This document shows positions 46,145 through 54,766 of a stretch of 64,000 nt of DNA, piece by piece. The stretch's first letter is position 1. Every line of letters begins with the position of its first letter. The position numbers and the translations under genes were made by a program. The stretch comes from Ammoniphilus resinae (GTDB lineage: Bacteria; Bacillota; Bacilli; Aneurinibacillales; RAOX-1). The DNA is taken from positions 310,001-374,000 of the forward strand of contig NZ_JAGGKT010000001.1 in the NCBI RefSeq assembly GCF_017873965.1, given 5' to 3'. The notes below the pieces were generated by a model. That model was not told where the DNA came from. It ran no database searches and was given only the letters and a program-made list of their open reading frames with translations.

Positions 46145-47225
46145 AAGAATCATGCTTTCTGGTTATTTCGGCTTCGATAATGCAGGCGATGAGGCCATCT
46201 GCGAAGCCATGATCCAGTCTCTCAAGGCCCTTGAACCCAATCTTGAGATCATCGTACTTTCCGGGAATCCGGAGAAAACGCGGGATCGATATGGGGTGGA
46301 GGCTGTAAATCGGACGGATCTAGCGGCCATTTGGAAAGCACTTAGGAAGACAGATCTATTTATTAGCGGGGGAGGTAGTTTACTTCAGGATAAAACCGGG
46401 AGTCTAACCATCCCTTATTATCTGGGTGTGATTCATCTTGCGAAGCTTGCTAAGGTTCCCGTAGCCGTGTTTGCTCAAGGAATTGGTCCGGTGGAAAAAC
46501 CGATGTTTCAGAAGTGGATTGCTCGGCTTTTTCGATCGTTGGCATATGTTTCGGTCAGGGACTCGGACTCTAGAAAATTGTTGCTAGACTGGGGCGTAGC
46601 AGAGGAAAAAATTGATCAGGTTGTTGATCCTGTTTTCCTTTTGCATTCATCAGGGGAAGAACGTGGCAGGCAGCTTTTGTTGGCAGAGGGAATTGATCTG
46701 AAAAAACCTCCCCTTCTTCTTTCCATTCGCAAATGGAAAGAAGGGGAAGGAGACTTTGATGTATTTGCTCAGTTATGTGATCGATTAGTGGAAGAAAATG
46801 AAGAGATCGTTTTCTTGCCTTTTCATTATCCCGATGATTTGAATGCATCAATTGACATAGTGGCCCGCATGAAGAAGAAAGCGCATGTTGTTCAAGGAAG
46901 TTATTCTCCGTCCGAACTGATGGATATGGTTTCGGTTGGGAAAATGATGGTGGCGATGAGGCTACATGCGCTGATTTTCGCTGCGGCCAGGCAAGTTCCC
47001 TGTGTGGGAATTTCTTATGATCCAAAAATTGACGCCTTCTTGCACTTAATCAATGAAAAAGCTGCGGGTTATTCCGGAAGCCTGGATCCTGATCAGCTCT
47101 ATGTCTCTGTCAAGTCTGTGTTAGGGCAGGAAGAGAAAGCCAAACAAGATCTCCAGACGAAAGCCGAACAATTAAAAGACTTAGCCATGAGGCCGGCAAA
47201 CAAGGTTATGGAGTTGATAAAATAG
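46134..47225 (+). CDS. csaB: Polysaccharide pyruvyl transferase CsaB
   Basis: This enzyme adds ketal-linked pyruvate to the secondary cell-wall polymer, creating the ligand for SLH domains. The 363-residue protein has SGYFGFDNAGDEAICEAM near residue 9, FISGGGSLLQDKTG near 77 and AQGIGPVEKP near 117. The C-terminal SMRLHALIF-type motif reads AMRLHALIFAA near 280. It overlaps the DUF5693 gene by 11 bases. Together with the SLH protein it makes a coherent S-layer anchoring unit. Confidence 0.94.
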   Translation: MSIKRIMLSGYFGFDNAGDEAICEAMIQSLKALEPNLEIIVLSGNPEKTRDRYGVEAVNRTDLAAIWKALRKTDLFISGGGSLLQDKTGSLTIPYYLGVIHLAKLAKVPVAVFAQGIGPVEKPMFQKWIARLFRSLAYVSVRDSDSRKLLLDWGVAEEKIDQVVDPVFLLHSSGEERGRQLLLAEGIDLKKPPLLLSIRKWKEGEGDFDVFAQLCDRLVEENEEIVFLPFHYPDDLNASIDIVARMKKKAHVVQGSYSPSELMDMVSVGKMMVAMRLHALIFAAARQVPCVGISYDPKIDAFLHLINEKAAGYSGSLDPDQLYVSVKSVLGQEEKAKQDLQTKAEQLKDLAMRPANKVMELIK

Positions 47226-47474
47226 CTAGGTTTGGATAGAGAGCGTATAGGTTACAAGCCGATCAAGCGCCCATCTCTTTAGTTCATCATGGCTTTTTCC
47301 TGTGAATGATGCAAAGAGGTGTTTATCCTGTTCCTGAGTATTTACCGAGTAAAAGGAAAGGACCCAGTTCTCTTCGACTTGCTCAATGGAGAAACGGATG
47401 AATTTCCCCTCCTTTCTTTTCCAACAAAACAGAAGTTGAAGCAACTCTTCATTTGCCTCTTGAATGGTTTTCAA
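47226..47474 (-). CDS. Small protein of unknown function, 82 residues
   Basis: The frame runs from TTG 47474 to TAG 47226 and converges on csaB, ending immediately at its stop. AGGGGTGAT lies upstream at good spacing, but part of it is inside a 13-bp perfect hairpin (47484-47511). The product is acidic-basic mixed (KRKEGKFIRFSIEQVEENWVLSFYSVN) with no membrane segment. I do not recognise it. It is probably a real gene, since the frame is clean and its end abuts the csaB stop. Confidence 0.55.
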   Translation of the reverse strand: MKTIQEANEELLQLLFCWKRKEGKFIRFSIEQVEENWVLSFYSVNTQEQDKHLFASFTGKSHDELKRWALDRLVTYTLSIQT

Positions 47475-47483
47475 ATTGTATCA

Positions 47484-47515
47484 CCCCTTTTACAAACTTT
47501 TGTAAAAGGGGTTTT
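47484..47515. terminator. Hairpin: csaB terminator and leader of the 82-residue gene
   Basis: CCCCTTTTACAAA (47484-47496) is perfectly complementary to TTTGTAAAAGGGG (47499-47511) and is followed by TTTT on the plus strand. On the minus strand it contains the G-run of the ribosome site of the 82-residue gene. Confidence 0.7.
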
Positions 47516-47636
47516 CTACATCCTTAAGTAGAATCCTTCCAGCTCTACAAAACAAGTGCTATTTAGACAAAATTAGAATGGGAGAGGACAAATTCTCCCA
47601 TAATAATAGGAATCAGTAGAATGAGGAGTTTAAATG

Positions 47637-48611
47637 ATGAAGAAACTTCTGTTGATGTTTTTCTCGCTTGTTCTTCTAGTTGGATTAGGCTTCGCAGGGT
47701 ATGGATACGTTAAATATCAAAACATGGTAGAGCGCTGGTATATGCCATTGGAACCCGGAGAATATGCCGGGGAAAAGAAAAATAAACCGCCTGCTGAAGA
47801 AAAGGTGGAATTAGCTCCTTTTACCGTTCTGTTATTAGGTGTCGATTCACGGGAAGGAGAGAAAAAATCACGATCAGATACCATTATGCTTGCTGCGGTT
47901 CATCCGAAAAATCAAAAGGCAGTATTAATGTCCATTCCGAGGGATACGCTGGCGGACATTCCAGGATATGGTCAGGACAAATTTAATCATTCCATGTTTT
48001 ACGGGGGCCCTCCTTTAGTAAAGCAAACGATGGAAAACTTCTTTGATATTAAAGTAGATCACTATGCTGCCGTTGACTTTGATGGGTTTATTAAAATTGT
48101 GGACGCTCTAGGTGGGGTGGAGGTTAATGTAAAGCGGAGAATGAAATATCATGATCCGGTCGATGGTACTTCCATTGATTTGCAGCCGGGCCTTCAACTG
48201 CTTGATGGAGAAAATGCTTTGGATTATGCAAGGTTTCGCAAAAGTGATATTGGATCAGCTGCCAGTGATTTTGATCGAATGGATCGTCAACAAGAAATTA
48301 TTCGTAAAATTGCCGATAAAGCAACAGAACTAAGTTCTGTATTCAAAGTGTTCAAGATGATGGATATATTAGGGGAACACGTAAAAACGGATTTCACTGA
48401 AGAAAAAATACGCGGGTTATTTCTCCAATTCCGCAATTTCTCATCATCTAGTATTAAGTCCGTGGAGATCCAGGGGACGAACCGCCGAATCCCGATGCAT
48501 GGCTACAACCTTTGGTTTTATCTTGTCGATCAGGAGGAACGTAACCGCATTAAAACAATTATTGAAGATACCCTGGCTGGATCAGAGCCCAATGTTACTA
48601 CAGCAAAGTAA
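47637..48611 (+). CDS. LCP-family cell-wall glycopolymer ligase
   Basis: This 324-residue LytR-CpsA-Psr protein has an N-terminal membrane anchor (about 3-24) and an extracytoplasmic LCP domain: VLLLGVDSREGEKKSRSDTIML near 64, MSIPRDTLADIPGYG near 98, and the Arg-rich LDYARFRKSD near 195. LCP enzymes transfer lipid-linked wall polymers to peptidoglycan. ATG 47637 has the better 8-base spacing from GAGGAG; ATG 47634 adds one Met. Next to csaB it could attach the S-layer-anchoring polymer (inference). The leader carries a TGGGAGA/TCTCCCA inverted repeat near 47579-47600. Confidence 0.92.
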   Translation: MKKLLLMFFSLVLLVGLGFAGYGYVKYQNMVERWYMPLEPGEYAGEKKNKPPAEEKVELAPFTVLLLGVDSREGEKKSRSDTIMLAAVHPKNQKAVLMSIPRDTLADIPGYGQDKFNHSMFYGGPPLVKQTMENFFDIKVDHYAAVDFDGFIKIVDALGGVEVNVKRRMKYHDPVDGTSIDLQPGLQLLDGENALDYARFRKSDIGSAASDFDRMDRQQEIIRKIADKATELSSVFKVFKMMDILGEHVKTDFTEEKIRGLFLQFRNFSSSSIKSVEIQGTNRRIPMHGYNLWFYLVDQEERNRIKTIIEDTLAGSEPNVTTAK

Positions 48612-48612
48612 A

Positions 48613-48925
48613 GGGTGGTCACCGTTTTCATAATTACCAGGGAGGGAGTATTTTGGTCATCATCGCCTCGATGATGACCATTTTATAATTACCAGGGAGC
48701 ATTTTGGTCATCATCGCCTCGATGATGACCATTTTTATAATTACCAAGGAGCAATTTGGTCATCATAGCTTCAATGATGACCGTTTTTATAATTATCAAG
48801 GAGCAATTTGGTCATCATCGCCTCGATGATGACCATTTTTATAATTACCAAGGAGCAATTTGGTCATCATCGCCTCGATGATGACCATTTTTATAATTAC
48901 CAAGGAGCAATTTGGTCATCATCAT
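48613..48925. repeat. Tandem array of terminator-like hairpins
   Basis: Five copies of a 25-base hairpin, GGTCATCATCG-CCT-CGATGATGACC, begin at 48655, 48706, 48758, 48810 and 48862, with a truncated sixth at 48914. The period is 51-52 bases. A degenerate half-copy precedes them at 48616. Each is followed by ATTTTTATAATTACCAAGGAG and CAATTT. Copy 3 differs (ATAGCTTCAAT) but keeps nine pairs. The array fills most of the gap between the LCP gene and lcfA; the remainder to 49037 holds only the lcfA leader. Confidence 0.92.
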
Positions 48926-49037
48926 TAACACATCAGATCCCAGAATAAGTACAAACCGCGTTCTCATACATATAAATGAGTAAATACCATTCCAACCACT
49001 ACTTAACCTCTAACATTCAGAAAAAAGGAGTGGTTCT

Positions 49038-50720
49038 ATGGAGAACAAACCGTGGTTAGCCTACTATCCTCCGCAAATTCCCGCTCACCTACATTATCCC
49101 GAAGTTCCGCTTACCTATTTTTTAGAAGAAGCTGCTGAGCATCATCCGGACAAACAAGCGCTTAGTTTCTTAGGTAAAAAAATAGATTTTCGAAGTCTTG
49201 CTAAAGAGGTTAAAAAATTTGCTGGGATTCTAAGGCAACTAGGGGTGGCAAAAGGAGACCGGGTGGCTGTTATGCTTCCTAACTGTCCGCAGGCGGTCTT
49301 TTGTTACTATGGCGCTTTATGGATCGGAGCCATTGTCGTTCAAACCAATCCGCTCTATATGGAAAGAGAGCTGATTTTCCAGCTAAATGACGCAGAGGTT
49401 GAAACCATTGTCTGTCTAGATCTTGTGTACTCGAAGGTAAGTAAAGCAAAACCCAAAACAAAATTAAAAAATATTATCGTCACAAGGATGGAGGATTATC
49501 TGCCATTTCCAAAAAACCTTCTATATCCGCTGGTCCAAAAGAGAAAAGGACTACATCCGACTATCGACTTTTTGGGCGATGGATGTCTGTCATTGAAGAA
49601 CTTGATGAAAGACGCGGATGAATTCGTAGAACCGGCTAAAATCTCCCCTAAGGCTGATTTGGCTTTATTGCAGTATACCGGTGGAACAACCGGGAGGGCA
49701 AAAGGTGTGATGTTAACACACAAAAATTTGGTTGCCAATGTCATACAGTGCCATGCTTGGTTTTATAAATCAGAAGCAGGTAAAGAGAGGTTTCTCGGGG
49801 CTGTTCCCTTTTTTCATGTATATGGAATGACAGTAGCGATGAATCTTTCCATACGGATGGCGGGGACCCTTGTGATGGTGCCAAAATTTGATGTAGACCT
49901 TTTACTTAAGACAATCACCAAAGAAAAACCAACTGTTTTCCCTGGGGCGCCCACCATGTACATTGCTCTAATTAACCATTCACAGCTCAGTAAATATGAT
50001 CTTTCTTCAATTGAAGCATGTATTAGCGGCTCTGCCCCATTGCCAACAGAAGTCCAAGAATCTTTTGAAGAGTTGACAAAGGGAAGACTTGTTGAAGGAT
50101 ATGGTTTAACCGAATGCTCTCCGGTCACACATGCCAATCCGATTTGGGACCAAAGGGTTACGGGGAGTATTGGATTGCCATGGCCGGACACAGAAGCTAA
50201 AATTGTTGATCTTAAAACAGATGCCCCTTTACCACCTGGGGAAATTGGAGAACTGGTTGTGCGCGGGCCACAAGTGATGAAGGGGTATTGGAAGAAACCA
50301 GAAGAAACGGAACAAGTTCTGCGAGAGGGCTGGCTTTATACCGGCGACCTGGCTTTTATGGATGAAAAGGGCTATTTTTATATTGTGGATCGTAAAAAGG
50401 ACATGATTATTGCAGGTGGCTTTAATATATATCCCCGTGAAGTGGAGGAAGTGTTGTATGAACATAAGGCAGTTTCCGAAGCGGCTGTAGTGGGTGTACC
50501 AGATCCTTATCGTGGGGAAACGGTCAAAGCTTTTATTGTTGTTAAAAAGAATGCAGCTGTAAGTGAGCAGGAATTAAACATCTTTTGTCGAGAAAGGTTA
50601 GCAGCTTATAAAGTTCCAAGACTGTATGAGTTTAGAAGTGAATTGCCGAAAACAATGGTAGGAAAGGTTCTTAAAAAAGAGCTCATTGAAAATAAGGAAG
50701 CAAGCGATGACCCAACCTGA
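49038..50720 (+). CDS. lcfA: Long-chain fatty-acid-CoA ligase
   Basis: This AMP-forming enzyme activates fatty acids for beta-oxidation. The 560-residue protein has the P-loop-like LLQYTGGTTGRAKGVMLTHKN near 212, the adenylate motif VEGYGLTECSPVTH near 353, LYTGDLAFMDEKGYFYIVDRKKDMI near 432, and the catalytic Lys near the C-terminus in LPKTMVGKVLKKEL. It heads the lcfA-fadR-fadB-etfB-etfA order of Bacillus subtilis. AAAAGGAG precedes the ATG. Confidence 0.95.
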   Translation: MENKPWLAYYPPQIPAHLHYPEVPLTYFLEEAAEHHPDKQALSFLGKKIDFRSLAKEVKKFAGILRQLGVAKGDRVAVMLPNCPQAVFCYYGALWIGAIVVQTNPLYMERELIFQLNDAEVETIVCLDLVYSKVSKAKPKTKLKNIIVTRMEDYLPFPKNLLYPLVQKRKGLHPTIDFLGDGCLSLKNLMKDADEFVEPAKISPKADLALLQYTGGTTGRAKGVMLTHKNLVANVIQCHAWFYKSEAGKERFLGAVPFFHVYGMTVAMNLSIRMAGTLVMVPKFDVDLLLKTITKEKPTVFPGAPTMYIALINHSQLSKYDLSSIEACISGSAPLPTEVQESFEELTKGRLVEGYGLTECSPVTHANPIWDQRVTGSIGLPWPDTEAKIVDLKTDAPLPPGEIGELVVRGPQVMKGYWKKPEETEQVLREGWLYTGDLAFMDEKGYFYIVDRKKDMIIAGGFNIYPREVEEVLYEHKAVSEAAVVGVPDPYRGETVKAFIVVKKNAAVSEQELNIFCRERLAAYKVPRLYEFRSELPKTMVGKVLKKELIENKEASDDPT

Positions 50721-50780
50721 TGATCGTCACAAGGTTGGTCTTTTTTGTATCTAACCTAAGTTTTCTTTCGCTTCTTAATA

Positions 50781-50831
50781 TTGACAAAAGTAGAGAGGAG
50801 TACTAAACTAAACTCGAATGAATAGTCATTC
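50781..50831 (+). promoter_or_regulatory. Promoter and FadR operator
   Basis: TTGACA (50781-50786), 17 bases, TAAACT (50804-50809), then the perfect palindrome GAATGA-ATAG-TCATTC at 50816-50831, matching the Bacillus FadR box. It should make the fadR-fadB-etf operon autoregulated and induced by long-chain acyl-CoA. Confidence 0.82.
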
Positions 50832-50855
50832 ACATACCATATCGAGGTTTTATTC

Positions 50856-51449
50856 ATGGCAAAAAAAACAGGTGAAAAATATCAGGCTATTATTGAAGCT
50901 GCAGTTAAGGTAATTGCCGAGCATGGCTACCATAACGCCCAAGTATCCAAAATTGCTAAGGAAGCGAATGTTGCTGATGGAACCATCTATCTCTATTTCA
51001 AAAATAAAGAAGATCTACTGATTTCCCTTTTTCATCAGAAAATGGGTGAGTGGATCATGGTTACCAAAGAGGCCATTGAGCAAGCGAAAACAGCCCCGGA
51101 AAAATTGTTAACTTTGATTCATACGCATTTCTACCATTTGTCGACGCACTTGAATTTTGCCTATGTGACACAGGTGGAAATGAGACAATCGAATCCGAGG
51201 ATCCGCGAGGGAGTGCGCAGATCTGTAAAAAGTTATCTCAATTTAATAGATGAAGTCATAGAATTGGGAATGAAGGAAGGGGTATTTCGCTCAGACATCC
51301 AGCTCTTTACGATTCGCAAGATGGTTTTTGGCACCTTGGATGAAGCAGTTACGGCATGGTTAATGAATGATCGAAAGTATGAATTGATGAATCAAGTAAT
51401 TCCCATACACACTCTTTTTATTAACGGATTGAAGGCGGACAAACAGTAG
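50856..51449 (+). CDS. fadR: TetR-family repressor FadR
   Basis: This 197-residue regulator has an N-terminal TetR helix-turn-helix (HNAQVSKIAKEANVADGTIYLYFKNKEDLL) and a ligand domain that in Bacillus FadR binds long-chain acyl-CoA. A FadR box lies 25 bases upstream of its start, and beta-oxidation genes follow. No other function fits the context as well. Confidence 0.92.
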   Translation: MAKKTGEKYQAIIEAAVKVIAEHGYHNAQVSKIAKEANVADGTIYLYFKNKEDLLISLFHQKMGEWIMVTKEAIEQAKTAPEKLLTLIHTHFYHLSTHLNFAYVTQVEMRQSNPRIREGVRRSVKSYLNLIDEVIELGMKEGVFRSDIQLFTIRKMVFGTLDEAVTAWLMNDRKYELMNQVIPIHTLFINGLKADKQ

Positions 51450-51477
51450 CTTTTAGCTTTTACGAGGGGGAAATACT

Positions 51478-52263
51478 GTGGATTTTAAAAATGTGAAGCT
51501 GTCTATTGAAGATCGAGTAGGCATTGTGATGATAGACCATCCACCTGCAAACGCTTTAAATGCAGATACCTTGAAAGGATTGTCCGATTGTATCGACTAC
51601 ATTCAGGAGAATCAAGAGATTAAAGTTGTGATCATTACTGGTTCCGGGCGATTTTTTATTGCTGGAGCAGATATCAAAGAATTCCCTTCCGCATACGGTA
51701 ATGCAGCAAAAGGCAGAGCTTTTGCGGAAAACGGTCAACAGGTCTTTAATAAAATTGAGCAGTTGGGTAAGCCGGTTATCGCTGCGATTAATGGGGCAGC
51801 ATTGGGTGGCGGATTTGAACTAGCGCTAAGCTGCCACCTGAGAATTGCATCAGATCAAGCGACATTAGGGCTGCCAGAACTAAAGCTGGGTTTGATCCCT
51901 GGTTTTGGCGGAACGCAGCGATTGGCGAGACTGACGAACAAGGCAAAAGCCTTGGAGCTTATTTTAACCAGTCAGTTCATAGATGGGAAGGAAGCTGAAA
52001 AACAAGGGATTGTGAATCTGTCTGTACCCCAGGAGGAATTGATGGTAACGGCTAGGCGCTATGCCGATATGATTGCTCAGGAAAAGAGTGCACCTTCTCT
52101 TGCGGCAGCGATCCAGGCTGTTTCAAAAGGGTTGGAAATGTCCTTAGAAGAAGGGCAGAAGCTCGAGGCGGAATTATTTGCCCAGATGTTTAATACAGAA
52201 GATGTCCAGGAAGGGGTTTCTGCTTTCATAGAAAAACGTAAAGCGGAATTTAAAGACAAATAA
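51478..52263 (+). CDS. fadB: Enoyl-CoA hydratase
   Basis: This crotonase-fold enzyme hydrates 2-enoyl-CoA. The 261-residue protein has the oxyanion-hole segment FIAGADIKEFPS near 60 and AAINGAALGGGFELALSCHLRIAS near 100. It also has the catalytic glutamates in LPELKLGLIPGFGGTQRL near 137. GTG at 51478 follows GAGGGGG at 6 bases. It is part of the FadR-controlled operon. Confidence 0.94.
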   Translation: MDFKNVKLSIEDRVGIVMIDHPPANALNADTLKGLSDCIDYIQENQEIKVVIITGSGRFFIAGADIKEFPSAYGNAAKGRAFAENGQQVFNKIEQLGKPVIAAINGAALGGGFELALSCHLRIASDQATLGLPELKLGLIPGFGGTQRLARLTNKAKALELILTSQFIDGKEAEKQGIVNLSVPQEELMVTARRYADMIAQEKSAPSLAAAIQAVSKGLEMSLEEGQKLEAELFAQMFNTEDVQEGVSAFIEKRKAEFKDK

Positions 52264-52285
52264 CTAGAATTGAGGAGGAAAGAGA

Positions 52286-53053
52286 ATGAACATTATAGTG
52301 GTGATGAAACAAACCTTCGATACAGAAGAGAAGGTTTCCATTCAGAATGGACAGATCGTTGAAGATGGAGTGGAATTTATTATAAATCCTTATGATGAAT
52401 ACGCGATCGAAGAGGCTATAAAGCTAAAAGAAGAGTTTGGCGGGGAAGTCACTGTTATGACGGTGGGACCATCACGCGCAGAAAATGCGTTGCGCACCGC
52501 GTTAGCCATGGGAGCTGACAAGGCGGTCATCGTTGACGACGAAGAATTATTTGGCGATGAATATACTATTTCGAAAGCTTTAGCCCATGTAATCAAGGAT
52601 CGTGACTATGATATCATTCTGACCGGAAATACTTCGGTTGATAATGGAGCAGGTCAAGTTGGCCCCCGATTGGCCGAAGAACTGGGAATCGCGCATGTTG
52701 CTACGATTACCAAACTATCGATTGAAGGTGCAGTGGCTACATTAGTTAGAGATGTAGAAGGGGATACGGAAACAGTCGATGTAAAATTACCTTTGCTGGT
52801 TACAGCCCAACAGGGACTTAACGAGCCGCGGTATCCTTCTTTACCGGGAATCATGAAAGCGAAGAAAAAGCCAATGGAGCGGCTTAGTGCAGATGATTTG
52901 GAACTCGATCCGGAAACCATTAAGGCAAAAACAGCGATCGTGGAACAATATCTTCCTCCAAAAAAAGAAGCGGGACGAGTGTTGTCCGGGGAATTACAGG
53001 ATCAAGTGAAGGAATTGGTACAACTTCTGCGTAATGAAGCGAAAGTAATCTAG
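52286..53053 (+). CDS. etfB: Electron transfer flavoprotein beta subunit
   Basis: This subunit of the FAD/AMP heterodimer carries electrons from acyl-CoA dehydrogenases. The 255 residues start MNIIVVMKQTFDTEEKV and include INPYDEYAIEEAIKLKE and the ETF-beta signature VEGDTETVDVKLPLLVTAQQGLNEPRYPSLPGIMKAKKKP (given here only as location, residues 153-192). It is followed 16 bases later by etfA. Confidence 0.94.
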   Translation: MNIIVVMKQTFDTEEKVSIQNGQIVEDGVEFIINPYDEYAIEEAIKLKEEFGGEVTVMTVGPSRAENALRTALAMGADKAVIVDDEELFGDEYTISKALAHVIKDRDYDIILTGNTSVDNGAGQVGPRLAEELGIAHVATITKLSIEGAVATLVRDVEGDTETVDVKLPLLVTAQQGLNEPRYPSLPGIMKAKKKPMERLSADDLELDPETIKAKTAIVEQYLPPKKEAGRVLSGELQDQVKELVQLLRNEAKVI

Positions 53054-53075
53054 AGAAAAGAGGGGGAGAATGAAC

Positions 53076-54050
53076 ATGGGCAGAAAAGTTCTTGTATTAG
53101 CAGAAACTCGCGATGGTGTTTTAAGAAATGTTTCTTTTGAAGCGTTATCAGCAGCGCAAAAAATTGCTGAAGGTGGAGAAATTGCAGCAGCTGTATTTGG
53201 TCAAGGTATTTCTGGGGTAGCTTCCCAACTGGCACAGTATGGGGCAAACCAAGTGTACCTTGTGGAAGATGAGAATCTAAAACAATATACGCCGGATGCT
53301 TTCACACAAGCCACGGTACAAATTTTGGCTAAGGTAGAACCAGACGTGATCCTGCTTGGGCATACTGCGATCGGTAAGGATCTAGCCCCTCGTGTAGCAG
53401 CGAAGCTTGGCCTGGGATTAATTTCCGATGCAACCGAACTTGCTTTGGATGGAGGAGAAATCATCTTCACCCGACCAATCTACTCTGGCAAGGCTTTCCA
53501 GAAGAAAAAGATCATCGATGGAAAGGTATTTGCAACGATCCGTCCGAATAATATCGCTCTTGTGGAAGCCGATCCTAGCCGCCAAGCAGAGGAAATTGCT
53601 TTCCCTGTAGAAATCAAGGATTTGCGGACCATTGTGAAAGAAGTAGCGCGGAAAGCCGTTGGAGGTGTTGACCTGTCCGAGGCGAAGATTGTCATTTCCG
53701 GAGGACGAGGTGTGAAAAGTAAGGAAGGTTTTGCACCGCTTCAGGAATTGGCCGATTTACTCGGGGGCGCTGTGGGCGCATCACGTGGTGCCTGTGATGC
53801 CGAGTATTGCGATTACTCCCTGCAAATTGGACAAACTGGAAAGGTTGTGACCCCGGATTTATATATTGCCTGCGGAATTTCCGGTGCGATACAGCATTTA
53901 GCCGGGATGTCGAGCTCCAAAGTCATTGTAGCCATTAATAAAGACCCTGAGGCCCCTATTTTCAGTGTGGCAGACTACGGAATAGTCGGTGATTTGTTCG
54001 AAGTTGTTCCCATGCTGACGGAAGAACTGAAACACATTCTGAAGTCTTAG
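53076..54050 (+). CDS. etfA: Electron transfer flavoprotein alpha subunit
   Basis: This FAD-binding subunit has 324 residues. The C-terminal FAD domain carries GGAVGASRGACDAEYCDY and QIGQTGKVVTPDLYIACGISGAIQHLAGM near 255-285. ATG 53076 is preferred over ATG 53070 because AGGGGGAG ends 7 bases before it. The acyl-CoA dehydrogenase and the ETF-quinone oxidoreductase are not in the window. Confidence 0.94.
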   Translation: MGRKVLVLAETRDGVLRNVSFEALSAAQKIAEGGEIAAAVFGQGISGVASQLAQYGANQVYLVEDENLKQYTPDAFTQATVQILAKVEPDVILLGHTAIGKDLAPRVAAKLGLGLISDATELALDGGEIIFTRPIYSGKAFQKKKIIDGKVFATIRPNNIALVEADPSRQAEEIAFPVEIKDLRTIVKEVARKAVGGVDLSEAKIVISGGRGVKSKEGFAPLQELADLLGGAVGASRGACDAEYCDYSLQIGQTGKVVTPDLYIACGISGAIQHLAGMSSSKVIVAINKDPEAPIFSVADYGIVGDLFEVVPMLTEELKHILKS

Positions 54051-54137
54051 GGAAGAGTACCTCTAGTGGCATTTTGAAGTGAAAAATGGTATACTTCCTT
54101 TTGTAAAGTAAGTAAGAGGAATGAAGGAGGAACAATA

Positions 54138-54455
54138 ATGGCGATTGTAAATGTTACAGATAACGATTTTTCTCAAGTAGTTGAACAAAGCGGATCTGTT
54201 TTGGTCGATTTCTGGGCACCTTGGTGTGGACCTTGCAAGATGATTGCGCCTGTTCTAGAAGAGATCGATTCTGAAATTGGCGATAAACTAAAGATTACAA
54301 AATTAAATGTTGATGAAAACCCAGAAACTGCAAGCCGTTTTGGGGTAATGAGCATTCCTACATTGTTAGTGTTTAAGGACGGTCAAGTGGTTGATAAGAT
54401 CGTTGGTTTCCAGCCGAAAGATGCGTTGGTTGGAACGTTAAATAAACATCTATAA
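54138..54455 (+). CDS. trxA: Thioredoxin
   Basis: This 105-residue disulfide reductase has the active site WCGPCK at residues 29-34, the cis-Pro in [13 protein letters not shown], and the usual C-terminus. It would also serve the CysH reductase of this window. AAGGAGG precedes the ATG. The strong terminator GGGGGCCAGCCCCC with a T run (54463-54483) follows. Confidence 0.97.
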   Translation: MAIVNVTDNDFSQVVEQSGSVLVDFWAPWCGPCKMIAPVLEEIDSEIGDKLKITKLNVDENPETASRFGVMSIPTLLVFKDGQVVDKIVGFQPKDALVGTLNKHL

Positions 54456-54462
54456 GGAATTC

Positions 54463-54483
54463 GGGGGCCAGCCCCCCTTTTTT
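54463..54483 (+). terminator. Terminator after trxA
   Basis: GGGGGCCAGCCCCC followed by TTTTTTT. Confidence 0.88.
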
Positions 54484-54498
54484 GGTCACTCTGAATTT

Positions 54499-54628
54499 AA
54501 GGGGAGAAATTACTTCTAATCCAGTAAAAGTTGCCTAACATAAGGCATTTTCTTGGTTTAGGAGTAAAAACTCCCCTTATTTCATGTGATTTAGCAACCT
54601 TTCACAGGGGAGTGGAACTTCTCCCCCC
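54499..54628. repeat. Palindromic intergenic element D and adjacent hairpin
   Basis: Arms 54499-54522 and 54555-54578 are complementary at about 19 of 24 positions (AAGGGGAG...TTACT.CTAA.CC) and enclose an inner TGCCT-AACATA-AGGCA hairpin. A second hairpin, AGGGGAG/CTCCCC, follows near 54607-54628. The sequence differs from elements A-C. It fills the trxA-uvrC gap. Confidence 0.65.
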
Positions 54629-54766
54629 TATTTCATCTTCATCCAACTAGGTTTGCAGCCACGGGTCCCCCTCCCTCCACCAATCATCCCCTCTCCACCT
54701 CGCCAGCCAGTCTATGATAAAATACTCCTATGTACATCTTCTTTTTACGATAGAGGGAGAACGATA

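Noticed and set aside
48613-48925. CRISPR array
   Set aside because: The 52-base units are repeated in full including the parts between hairpins, so there are no unique spacers, and no cas genes are nearby.
54653-54766. N-terminal extension of uvrC
   Set aside because: The added residues are proline-rich and absent from the family; ATG 54767 has GAGGGAGA upstream.
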